A stretch of DNA of 64,000 nt, from the NCBI GenBank assembly GCA_020633495.1, contig JACKDR010000016.1, positions 1 to 64,000 on the forward strand, read 5' to 3'. Positions 54,072-64,000 of this stretch are shown in pieces. Below the pieces are notes generated by a model. It saw nothing but the letters and a program-made list of their open reading frames with translations, made no database searches and was not told where the DNA came from. A program made the translations under genes and the position numbers. Source of the DNA: Kofleriaceae bacterium (lineage in GTDB: Bacteria > Myxococcota_A > Polyangia > Haliangiales > Haliangiaceae). Numbering within the stretch: position 1 is the stretch's first letter; every line of letters starts with the position of its first letter.

Positions 54072-56498
54072 TCACGGCGCCAGCACCACCGGCGTGGGCG
54101 AGCGGTGGGCCTGGTTGCCGTCGCCGAGCTCGCCGTGGGTGCCGTCGCCCCAGCAGTAGACCTTGGCGTCGCCGGCGATCGCGCAGGCGTGGTGGTCCCC
54201 GGCGGCGACCCAGGAGAACGTCGTGCCCGGCGCGACCTGCGAGGTGCGCGGCATCGTGATCCGGTAGTCCTCGGTCGGCGACGCCTGGTAGAAGTCGTTG
54301 ACGCCCCAGCAGTACAGCGCGTCGTCCTCGTCGATGCCGCACGCGAACGCGTAGCCGAGCTCGACCGTGCGCCAGCCGTGGCCGGTGTCGACCTCGGCGG
54401 GCGTCTCGGTGCGCCCGGCGCCGTCGATGCCGAGCTGGCCGAAGTCGTTGCTGCCCCAGCAGTACAGCGCGCCCGGCATGCCGCCGACGCCGCGGATGCC
54501 GCACGTCGAGCCGTAGCCCTGGTCGGTGGCGATCTGGGTCCAGTCGGCGCTGGGATCGGCGACCCGCAGCGGCACCGCCGAGGTCGCCGGCGGCGACGGC
54601 ACGCCGAGCTCGCCGGCGGCGCCGGTGCCCCAGCACCACAGCTCGCCGTCGTCGGCGCCGGCGCCGAGGCCGCACATCGCGTTGGCGCCGCCGGCCAGGT
54701 ACGCCCACGCCGCCGGCCCGGGGCTGACCGGGCTCTGCGTCGGCGACACCTGGAAGTCGCGGGACGCGTCGCCGTCGCCGGTGCCGTCGCCGCTGTCGTC
54801 GCCCCAGCACCAGCGCGCGCCGCCGTCGTCGAGGGCGCAGGTCTGGAACCCCGAGGCGTCGACGTACGACCACGTGACCGCGGGCGCGATCCGCGTCGGG
54901 CTCGAGGTCGCCGGGGTGGTGCCGTTGCCGAGCTGGCCGTAGTTGTCGGCGCCCCAGCAGAACAGGCGGGTCTCGGACACGGCGCAGCTGTGGGTCCACC
55001 CGGCCGAGATCCAGTCCCACGGCATCGCGTTCTGGCGAGGGACCTCGACCGCGGTGGCGCGATCCTGGTCGGTGCCGTCGCCGAGCTGGCCGGCCTCGTT
55101 GGCGCCCCAGCAGAACACCCGGCCGTCGTCGGTGCGCGCGCAGGTGTGGTGGTTGGTGCTCGACAGCTGGACCGGCGTGCCGGCGATCCCCTGCACCGGG
55201 GTGCCGACGAAGCGGGCGTCGGCGTGGCCGTCGCCGGCCTGGCCGTGATCGTCGCGCCCCCAGCACCACACGACGCCGTCGACGTCGAGCGCGCACGCGG
55301 TGGTGTCGCCGATGCCGACGCTGGTGACCACGGCGGAGATCGGCAGCGTGACCGCGGTGCGCAGGTCGTCCCGGTTGCCCTGGCCGAGCTGGCCATCGCC
55401 GTTGGTCCCGAAACACACCGGCGCGCCGCCGCTCCGGGTCGCGCAGCTCAGGTGGGTCCCGGCGAAGGCGGTCTCGAAGTCGCTGCCTGGCTCGGCGACC
55501 ACGGGCGTGGGCGTGTCGGACTGGGTCGTGCCGATCTCGCCGGCGACGTCGGTGCCCCAGCAGTACAGCTCGCCGCCGTCGGTGACGCCGCAGGCGTGCT
55601 CGAGGCCGGTCGACAGCGATCGCCACGTGTGGCCGCCCGCGACCTCCACCGGGCGATCGCTGCTCGTCGACGGATCGCCGCCGGCCTGGCCGAGCGGGCC
55701 CAGGCCCCAGCACCAGGCGCTGCCGTCGTCCTTGCGGGCGCAGGTGTGCAGGTTGGCGCTCGACACCTCGGCCCAGGCCTCGTGTCCCGTGATGGCCGCC
55801 GGCATGAAGACCCCCTCGGGCTGGCCGGTGCCGAGCTGCCCGGCGAAGTTGGCGCCCCAGCACCACATCACGCCGTCGTCGCCGCGGATCGCGCAGGTGT
55901 GGGCGTAGCCGGGCGCGACCGCCTTCCAGATCGCGCCCACCGGCAGCGTGGTCACCTCGATCGGGGACGTCTCCCAGCCGCCGAACACGCCGGTGAGCTG
56001 GCCCCAGGCGTCGTTGCCCCAGCAGTACAGCGCGCCGCTGGTCTTGATGCCGCAGGCGTGCGCCGAGCCGGCGCTCACCGCCTTCCACGGCCCGGGCTCG
56101 GTCACCGGGGCCGCCGCGGCGCGCGACACGAACGTGCCGTCGCCGAGCTGGCCGGAGCTGTTGTCGCCCCAGCACAGGAGCTGGTCGTCGGCGTCGATCC
56201 CGCACGCGAACCGGACGCCGACCGTCAGCGACTTGAAGCTGCCCACCGGCAGGGCGGCGTCGGGGTCGCCGCCGTCGACGCCGGCGTCGCCGGCCACCGC
56301 GCAGATCGGCTGATCGGCGACGTGGCAGCGCAGGTCGCTGCCGCACGCCGTGCCGCCGGGGCACTCGCTGTCGGCGGCGCACGCGACGTGACACGGATCG
56401 AAGCTCGGGCCGTAGCAGCCGGCGAGCGCGGCCAGCGCGACGCAGGCGGTGACGGCGGCGACGAGGCGAGGCAGCACCACGGTGGAGGATCTCGTCAT
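54072..56498 (-). CDS. RCC1-repeat lipoprotein, second of a tandem pair
   Basis: 808 residues from ATG 56498, overlapping the end of the preceding RCC1 gene as ATGA. The signal peptide ends in a lipobox (LAALAGCYGPS). A short Cys cluster follows (DPCHVACAADSECPGG), then an Asp/Gly linker. The body is an RCC1-type beta-propeller region with fourteen CWG/CFG repeat cores in a regular array (LLCWGDNSSGQLGDGT, LYCWGNDAWGQL and so on, ending VYCWGDGTHGELGDGN), with Cys at fixed places. In bacteria these are usually surface-exposed binding proteins; their partners are unknown. No catalytic domain is attached. The paired paralogue upstream has the same fourteen cores. Confidence 0.88.
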   Translation of the reverse strand: MTRSSTVVLPRLVAAVTACVALAALAGCYGPSFDPCHVACAADSECPGGTACGSDLRCHVADQPICAVAGDAGVDGGDPDAALPVGSFKSLTVGVRFACGIDADDQLLCWGDNSSGQLGDGTFVSRAAAAPVTEPGPWKAVSAGSAHACGIKTSGALYCWGNDAWGQLTGVFGGWETSPIEVTTLPVGAIWKAVAPGYAHTCAIRGDDGVMWCWGANFAGQLGTGQPEGVFMPAAITGHEAWAEVSSANLHTCARKDDGSAWCWGLGPLGQAGGDPSTSSDRPVEVAGGHTWRSLSTGLEHACGVTDGGELYCWGTDVAGEIGTTQSDTPTPVVAEPGSDFETAFAGTHLSCATRSGGAPVCFGTNGDGQLGQGNRDDLRTAVTLPISAVVTSVGIGDTTACALDVDGVVWCWGRDDHGQAGDGHADARFVGTPVQGIAGTPVQLSSTNHHTCARTDDGRVFCWGANEAGQLGDGTDQDRATAVEVPRQNAMPWDWISAGWTHSCAVSETRLFCWGADNYGQLGNGTTPATSSPTRIAPAVTWSYVDASGFQTCALDDGGARWCWGDDSGDGTGDGDASRDFQVSPTQSPVSPGPAAWAYLAGGANAMCGLGAGADDGELWCWGTGAAGELGVPSPPATSAVPLRVADPSADWTQIATDQGYGSTCGIRGVGGMPGALYCWGSNDFGQLGIDGAGRTETPAEVDTGHGWRTVELGYAFACGIDEDDALYCWGVNDFYQASPTEDYRITMPRTSQVAPGTTFSWVAAGDHHACAIAGDAKVYCWGDGTHGELGDGNQAHRSPTPVVLAP

Positions 56499-58876
56499 GG
56501 CCCGGCGGCCTCCTCGACCACCGCGCTGGGGGTCAGGTGGGCGACGGTGCCGTCGCCGAGCCGGCCCCAGCTGCCCTCGCCCCAGCAGTAGATGGCGTCG
56601 GCGTCGTCGACCGCGCAGGCGTGGGTGAACCCGACGGCCAGCTCGAGGAAGAACGAGCCGGCGCCGACCTGCGACGTGCGGATCGTGGGCACCCAGTCGT
56701 CGCCGGCGCTGACCTGGTGGGCGTCGTTGTAGCCCCAGCAGTACAGGCGCGACCCGGCGTCGATGCCGCAGGTGAAGCCCCAGCCCAGGTCGACCCGGAC
56801 CCAGTTGTGGCCGCTGTCGAGGAGCAGGGGCGTGTACTGCGGCGACGGATCGCCGGTGCCGAACTGGCCGGAGTCGTTGTTGCCCCAGCAGTACAGGGCG
56901 CCGCCGGTGCCGGTGGCGTCGCGGACGCCGCAGGTGGTGCCGAAGCCGACGTCGGCGCCGACGCTGCGCCAGTCGGTGGCGGTCCCGACCTGGACCGGCG
57001 TCGGCGAGGTCGCCGGCGGCGTCGGGATGCCGAGCGCGCCGTTGGCGCCGCGGCCCCAGCACCACAGCTCGCCGTCGGAGGTGCCGGCGCCGACGCCGCA
57101 CTGGTGGTCGGCGCCGCCGATGATCTGCCGCCACGACGCGGGCCCGGGCGCGGCCGGCATCGCCGTCGGGCTGGTCGGGTCGATCACGGTGCCGTCGTCG
57201 CCCAGGCCGTCGTAGGTGGTGTCGCCCCAGCACCAGCGATCGCTGTCGTTGTCGATCGCGCAGGTCCGGAACACCGACGCCGTGACCTCGGCCCACGTGA
57301 TCGCCGGGGCGATCCGTGTCGGCGTCGGCGTGCTGCCGCCGGCGCCGTTGCCGAGCTGGCCGTAGTCGTCACCGCCCCAGCAGTACAGCCGCCCCGCCGA
57401 GATGCCGCAGGTGTGGTCGGCGCCCGCCGAGAGCGCGGTCCACGCCATGCCGTCCGGCTGCGGGACCTCGAACGCGGTGTTGCGATCGTCGTGGCTGCCG
57501 TCGCCGAGCTGGCCGCGGAAGTTCGAGCCCCAGCAGAACGCGCGGCCGTCCTCGGTCAGCGCGCAGGTGTGATCCCACGTCGAGGTCAGGTACCGCGGCG
57601 TGCCGGTGACGCCGACCACCGCCGCGCCGACGAAGCGAGCGTCGGCGGTGCCGTCGCCGACCTGGCCGCGATCGTCGAGGCCCCAGCACCACACCACGCC
57701 GGCGTCGTCGAGCACGCACGTCGTGCCGTCGCCGATGCCGCCGGCGACGACGCGGCCGACGCCGGTGACCTCGGCGGTCGAGCGCGGCGGGCTGCGGGCG
57801 CCGTCGCCGAGCTGGCCGCTGCGGCCATCGCCGAAGCAGGTCAGCCCCGACGGCGAGCGCGCGGCGCACGACCACGTGTGGTTGGCCATCGGCACGGTCC
57901 ACGTCGTGCCGGCGCGGGCCATCACCGGCGTGGTCCGCTCCATGTCCGAGGTGTCGACCTCGCCGTAGAAGTTGCCGCCCCAGCACCACAGCTCGCCGCC
58001 GGTGGTGACGCCGCACGAGTGCTCGCTGCTGACGCTGAGGCGCAGCCACAGGTGACCGCCGCTGATCTCCACCGGGGACGCGGCGTGGCCGGTCCCGTCG
58101 CCGATCTCGCCGTCGCCCCAGCACACGCCGTGGTCGTCGTCGCGGCGCGCGCACGTCAGGTTGTCGCCGGCGGACAGCGCCAGGACGCCGGCGAGGCCGG
58201 GAACCTGGTGCGGCGGCGACGCGTCCGGGCCGAGCGAGCTGTCGCCGAGCTGGTCCTCGGAGTTGATGCCCCAGCACCAGACCGTGCGGTCGTCGCGCAG
58301 CGCGCACGTGTGGGTGGCGCCGAGCGCGACCTCGTCGAACCGCATCGTGGCCGTGGTGACCACCGGCCGCGGCGTCGGGCTGGCGCCGCCGACGTCGCCG
58401 CTGGCCTGGCCCGCCAGATCCTCGCCCCAGCAGTACACCTCGCCCGTGGTCTTGACCGCGCACGCGTGGTGGCCGCCGGCGCCCACCGACTTCCACGGCC
58501 CGGCCACCGCGATCGGCGCCGCCCAGCCCCGCGAGGTCATCGTGCCGTCGCCGAGCTGGCCGCGCCGGTTGTCGCCCCAGCACTCGAGCTCGTCGCCGTC
58601 GGTGATGGCGCACGCGAAGCGGTCGCCGACCGCGAGGGCGCGGAAGTGGCCGACCGGCGCCGCCGCGTCGACCCCGGTGTCGACCCCGCCGTCGTCGGCG
58701 GCGGCGCAGCTCGGCGCGCCGGCGGCGTGGCAGCGCAGGTCGGCGCCGCACACCGCGCCGCCCGGGCACTCGGTGTCGGCGGCGCACGCGACGTGGCAGG
58801 GATCGACGGTCGGCCCGTAGCAGGCGGCCACGAGGAGGCCGACGGTGGCCGCGATGACGACGAGCCCTGCGCGCAC
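56495..58876 (-). CDS. RCC1-repeat lipoprotein, first of a tandem pair
   Basis: 793 residues from GTG 58876 (VRAGLVVIAATVGLLVAACYG). GTG 58894 or 58915 would lengthen the n-region, and no ribosome site decides. After the lipobox come DPCHVACAADTECPGG and an Asp linker, the same layout as its neighbour. It carries fourteen repeat cores (LECWGDNRRGQLGDGT, VYCWGEDLAGQA, to IYCWGEGSWGRLGDGT), again with the sixth core reading CFG. The two genes are thus a tandem duplication that has diverged, since many loops differ. The pair is translationally coupled by the 4-nt overlap. It is divergent from the riboswitch/thiC unit. Confidence 0.88.
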   Translation of the reverse strand: MRAGLVVIAATVGLLVAACYGPTVDPCHVACAADTECPGGAVCGADLRCHAAGAPSCAAADDGGVDTGVDAAAPVGHFRALAVGDRFACAITDGDELECWGDNRRGQLGDGTMTSRGWAAPIAVAGPWKSVGAGGHHACAVKTTGEVYCWGEDLAGQASGDVGGASPTPRPVVTTATMRFDEVALGATHTCALRDDRTVWCWGINSEDQLGDSSLGPDASPPHQVPGLAGVLALSAGDNLTCARRDDDHGVCWGDGEIGDGTGHAASPVEISGGHLWLRLSVSSEHSCGVTTGGELWCWGGNFYGEVDTSDMERTTPVMARAGTTWTVPMANHTWSCAARSPSGLTCFGDGRSGQLGDGARSPPRSTAEVTGVGRVVAGGIGDGTTCVLDDAGVVWCWGLDDRGQVGDGTADARFVGAAVVGVTGTPRYLTSTWDHTCALTEDGRAFCWGSNFRGQLGDGSHDDRNTAFEVPQPDGMAWTALSAGADHTCGISAGRLYCWGGDDYGQLGNGAGGSTPTPTRIAPAITWAEVTASVFRTCAIDNDSDRWCWGDTTYDGLGDDGTVIDPTSPTAMPAAPGPASWRQIIGGADHQCGVGAGTSDGELWCWGRGANGALGIPTPPATSPTPVQVGTATDWRSVGADVGFGTTCGVRDATGTGGALYCWGNNDSGQFGTGDPSPQYTPLLLDSGHNWVRVDLGWGFTCGIDAGSRLYCWGYNDAHQVSAGDDWVPTIRTSQVGAGSFFLELAVGFTHACAVDDADAIYCWGEGSWGRLGDGTVAHLTPSAVVEEAAGP

Positions 58877-58994
58877 GGGGTCCGAGTATCGCACGACGAC
58901 CCGGTGGGCGGGCACACGGCTCGCGCCCGGCCCCTTGCAATCCGGGGCCTGCGGGGTATCGTGCGCGCTGCTGCAGGCAACGACGATTGGGACA

Positions 58995-59080
58995 TAGCTG
59001 GGGGAGCCACCAGGCTGAGAGGCACGCGCCGCGTGCGACCCCTTGAACCTGATCCGGGTAATGCCGGCGAAGGAAAGCGA
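58995..59080 (+). promoter_or_regulatory. TPP riboswitch (THI element)
   Basis: The leader carries the near-invariant THI-box pieces in order: GGGGGAGCC, GGCTGAGAGG, a variable hairpin GCACGC-GCC-GCGTGC, ACCCCTTGAACCTGATCCGG and GTAATGCCGGCGAAGGA. It ends 7 nt before the thiC ATG, and its 3' end contains the ribosome site region (GGAAAGCGAGG). TPP binding would therefore mask the site and block translation. No separate terminator hairpin is seen, so translational control is favoured. Confidence 0.95.
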
Positions 59081-59086
59081 GGCACG

Positions 59087-60832
<1,746 letters not shown>

Positions 60833-60839
60833 GCCCGGC

Positions 60840-60883
60840 GGGCGCCCGAGGCGCCCACGGATCCCCGGTGATCCCGGGGATCC
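60840..60883 (+). terminator. double hairpin terminator after thiC
   Basis: GGGCGCC-CGA-GGCGCCC (60840-60856) is followed by GGATCCCCGG-TGATC-CCGGGGATCC (60859-60883), a perfect 10-bp stem. Both lie just past the thiC stop, with no T run. Confidence 0.6.
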
Positions 60884-60928
60884 GGCCCCCGGACATGGCT
60901 GGTCTGGCCAGTCCCGTTCATCGAGCCC

Positions 60929-60956
60929 TTGCAACTAGCGAGCCGGACGATATGAT
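60929..60956 (+). promoter_or_regulatory. sigma-70-like promoter of the methyltransferase gene
   Basis: TTGCAA (60929-60934) and TATGAT (60951-60956) are 16 nt apart, the best -35/-10 pair in the window. The start codon GTG (60966) lies 9 nt after the -10, so transcription would begin at or next to it and the mRNA would be leaderless or nearly so. Confidence 0.7.
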
Positions 60957-60965
60957 CGGGGCTCG

Positions 60966-62087
60966 GTGACCATCCAGAAGCGAAGCCTCAAGGTCGAGAA
61001 GCTCGCGCGGATCTACGACGACGAGATCGCGCCGGTGTGGGGCTCCCGCTTCGGGAAGATGATCCTGCGCAACCTCCGGGTTCCGGATCGCGGCCAGGTG
61101 CTCGACATCTCGTGCGGCACCGGCTGGCCGACGGTGGAGATCCTGCGACGGATGGGTGACGGCGCCCGGCTGATCGCGATCGACGCGTCGAGCGCGATGC
61201 TCGACGTCGCCCGCAAGAAGGTCGCGGCGCTCGGCCCGCTGGGCAAGAAGGGCGTCTACTTCCGCACCGAGAGCCCGCTGCCGCGGCTGTCGTTCGCCGA
61301 CGACGTCTACGACCTGGTGGTCTGCAACCTCGGCCTCGACGAGATGCCGTCGGTCGAGGACGCGCTGCAGGACTTCGCGCGGGTCTGCAAGGTCGGCGGC
61401 GAGGTCCGCTGCACGATGCCGATCGCCGGCACGTTCCAGGAGTTCTACGACATCTACCGCGAGGTCCTGGTCAAGCACGACAAGCACGAGGCGCTCGACC
61501 GCCTCGACGAGCACCTCGCCCGCCACCCCACGCTCGACCAGCTCGACGCCTGGATCAAGGCGGCCGGGCTGCGCGGCGGCGTCGACGTCGAGGAGTTCTC
61601 GCTGCTGTTCAAGAGCTCGCGCGAGTTCTTCTTCGCGCCCGTGATCGAGTACGGGCCGCTGGCCGCGTGGAAGGCGATCGCCGGCACCGGCCAGGAGCTG
61701 CAGGACGTCTTCTGGTACATCAAGGAGGCCATCGACGCCTACTTCGGCGGCCGCGCCTTCCAGGTCACGATCAAGGCGGCGCTGCTGGTCGGCGAGAAGC
61801 GCGATCCGGCGGCCGAGGAGTCCGACGAGATCGTCACCGGGCGCGTCGAGCTGCTCGAGCCGGCGCAGGCCGAGCCGCTGCCGCCGCCGCCCGGGCAGAT
61901 GGCCGCCGGCTCGGTGCGCACCACCAACGAGCTCGAGATCCTCGAGGTCGAGGAGGTCGACCTCGGCGACGACTTCGTCCAGGTCTTCGACGACGTCCCG
62001 CTCGACGCCTTCGTCGACGGCAAGGAGCGCCCCGCGCACCTGTCGACGTCGGGCCGTCGCGACGACGACGACGACCTCGACGGCTGA
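60966..62087 (+). CDS. SAM-dependent methyltransferase with acidic C-terminal tail
   Basis: 373 residues from GTG 60966. A class I Rossmann methyltransferase fold occupies residues about 20-200: motif I VLDISCGTGWPTVEIL, acidic motif II IAIDASSAMLDVARKK, post-motif LPRLSFADDVYDLVVCNLGLD and VCKVGGEVRC. The region from about 200 to 285 is a helical extension (TFQEFYDIYREVLVKHDKHE). The last 90 residues are Pro/Glu/Asp-rich and probably disordered (LEILEVEEVDLGDDFVQVF, ending RRDDDDDLDG). The substrate is unknown. It is transcribed alone from the promoter overlapping its start region. No ribosome site is seen. Confidence 0.85.
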   Translation: MTIQKRSLKVEKLARIYDDEIAPVWGSRFGKMILRNLRVPDRGQVLDISCGTGWPTVEILRRMGDGARLIAIDASSAMLDVARKKVAALGPLGKKGVYFRTESPLPRLSFADDVYDLVVCNLGLDEMPSVEDALQDFARVCKVGGEVRCTMPIAGTFQEFYDIYREVLVKHDKHEALDRLDEHLARHPTLDQLDAWIKAAGLRGGVDVEEFSLLFKSSREFFFAPVIEYGPLAAWKAIAGTGQELQDVFWYIKEAIDAYFGGRAFQVTIKAALLVGEKRDPAAEESDEIVTGRVELLEPAQAEPLPPPPGQMAAGSVRTTNELEILEVEEVDLGDDFVQVFDDVPLDAFVDGKERPAHLSTSGRRDDDDDLDG

Positions 62088-62107
62088 CCGGCGGCCGCGC
62101 CGCGCCG

Positions 62108-62740
62108 CTACATCGTCGAGCCGACGAACAGGCCGGCGTGCATCGCCAGCTTGGTGTCCGCGGGCGCGCCCGCGAACGCGACGCCGCCGCCGGGCGGCAC
62201 CGGCGTGGTGTCGACCGCCGTCTGGGGCTCGTTCCAGCCCAGCAGGCCGAACCAGTAGCCGAACCGCCACGCGTCGCCCGCGTACAGGGTCGCGCCGATC
62301 TCGCCGCTGACCACCGGGCGATCCGCGAACTGGGCGATGCCGGCGTGGCCGCTGACCCAGATGCTCGAGCGCGCGCTGATGCCGAGCAGGCCCATCTGGC
62401 GCTGCGCGATGTCGAGCTCGAGGCGCAGGCCGCCGAGGACGACGCCGTCCTCGCCCATGCGCATCAGCTCGACCTCGGGCACGACCTCGCCGCGCACCGC
62501 GTAGCCCGGGGCCGCCGGGTAGTCGGGCGGCGGCGTGTCCCACGCCAGGGTCGCGCCGATCAGCCCGACCGCGTCGGGCAGGTCGCTGCCCGCGGGCTGC
62601 TCGAGCCCGAACACCGCGACGCCGCCCATCACCGACAGCACGGTCCGGCGGGCCGGCGCGTCGGCGCGCGCCGCCGGCGCCGCCGTCGTCGCGACCGCGG
62701 TCGCCGCGCCCACCGTCGCGATCACCAGGGAGATCCGCAT
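62108..62740 (-). CDS. secreted outer-membrane-like protein of unknown function
   Basis: 210 residues. A Sec signal peptide (RISLVIATVGAATAVATTAA, cleavage near ARADA) is followed by a beta-strand-rich sequence with Gly and aromatic residues (VLSVMGGVAVFGLEQ, VLGGLRLELDIAQRQMG, SGEIGATLYAGDAWRFGYWF), ending LAMHAGLFVGSTM. This looks like a small outer-membrane barrel or an opacity-type protein. There is no catalytic motif and no Cys. It converges on the methyltransferase gene (20 nt apart) and is divergent from ligA. I do not recognise a named family. Confidence 0.7.
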   Translation of the reverse strand: MRISLVIATVGAATAVATTAAPAARADAPARRTVLSVMGGVAVFGLEQPAGSDLPDAVGLIGATLAWDTPPPDYPAAPGYAVRGEVVPEVELMRMGEDGVVLGGLRLELDIAQRQMGLLGISARSSIWVSGHAGIAQFADRPVVSGEIGATLYAGDAWRFGYWFGLLGWNEPQTAVDTTPVPPGGGVAFAGAPADTKLAMHAGLFVGSTM

Positions 62741-62803
62741 GCGCCGAGTCTCGCATCGCCGCCGGCTCCGCGGGAAGCGACTTCGATGTAGCCTTCGTCA
62801 CGC

Positions 62804-64000
<1,197 letters not shown>

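Overview
The window is about 64 kb of very GC-rich DNA. Almost every codon ends in G or C, genes are packed tightly, GTG and TTG starts are common, and there is an unusually high load of lipoproteins with Asp/Gly-rich linkers, RCC1, HEAT and FecR repeat proteins, and a Ser/Thr kinase. This combination points to a Myxococcota (Polyangia/Haliangiales-like) chromosome. That assignment is inference, since no rRNA lies in the window. I saw no tRNA, rRNA, CRISPR array, integrase, transposase or phage gene.

Layout. 1-8.8 kb: a gene running off the left edge, dps, a HEAT-repeat protein, a lipoprotein, a pirin, and a TetR regulator divergent from a metal-dependent hydrolase plus SDR pair with two operator-like palindromes. 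8.8-15 kb: a CLC channel/antiporter with CBS domains, an EamA exporter divergent from a MocR-type regulator, a PhzF protein and a DUF2461 protein. 15-20 kb: a tightly coupled tyrosine-degradation operon (fumarylacetoacetase, maleylacetoacetate isomerase, HPPD, homogentisate dioxygenase), ending in a lipoprotein. 20-21 kb: dispersed and tandem repeats around a small basic protein. 21-27 kb: four secreted or surface lipoproteins. 27-36 kb: an FMN reductase with an ABC1/UbiB kinase, a Cys-rich lipoprotein, a double-receiver protein, an MBL-fold hydrolase, msrA, a ceramidase-like lipoprotein, and a second set of dispersed repeats. 36-45.7 kb: an outer-membrane protein, a large carboxypeptidase-regulatory-like protein, proline/arginine metabolism genes (pruA, speA) and a HelD-like helicase. 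45.7-54 kb: a membrane Ser/Thr kinase with TPRs (apparent frameshift) divergent from a FecR protein with a lysine-rich repeat tail, an ETHE1-like hydrolase, an L,D-transpeptidase-like lipoprotein (apparent frameshift) and nadA. 54-59 kb: two tandem RCC1-repeat lipoproteins. 59-64 kb: a TPP riboswitch with thiC, a methyltransferase with a clear sigma-70-like promoter right at its start codon, an outer-membrane-like protein, and the 5' part of ligA.

Regulatory picture. Several genes lack a Shine-Dalgarno sequence but have a TANNNT-like hexamer 6-9 nt before the start codon, which suggests leaderless mRNAs. Others have strong GGAGG sites. Many gene ends carry perfect GC hairpins without a T run. 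The most useful leads are the dispersed hairpin repeat family, stop-codon-spanning tandem repeats, the two apparent frameshifts at GC runs, the fourfold-repeat lipoprotein, the 14+14 RCC1 pair and the FecR protein with its VKVRDHRDD array. No obviously complete novel defence or biosynthetic system is visible.
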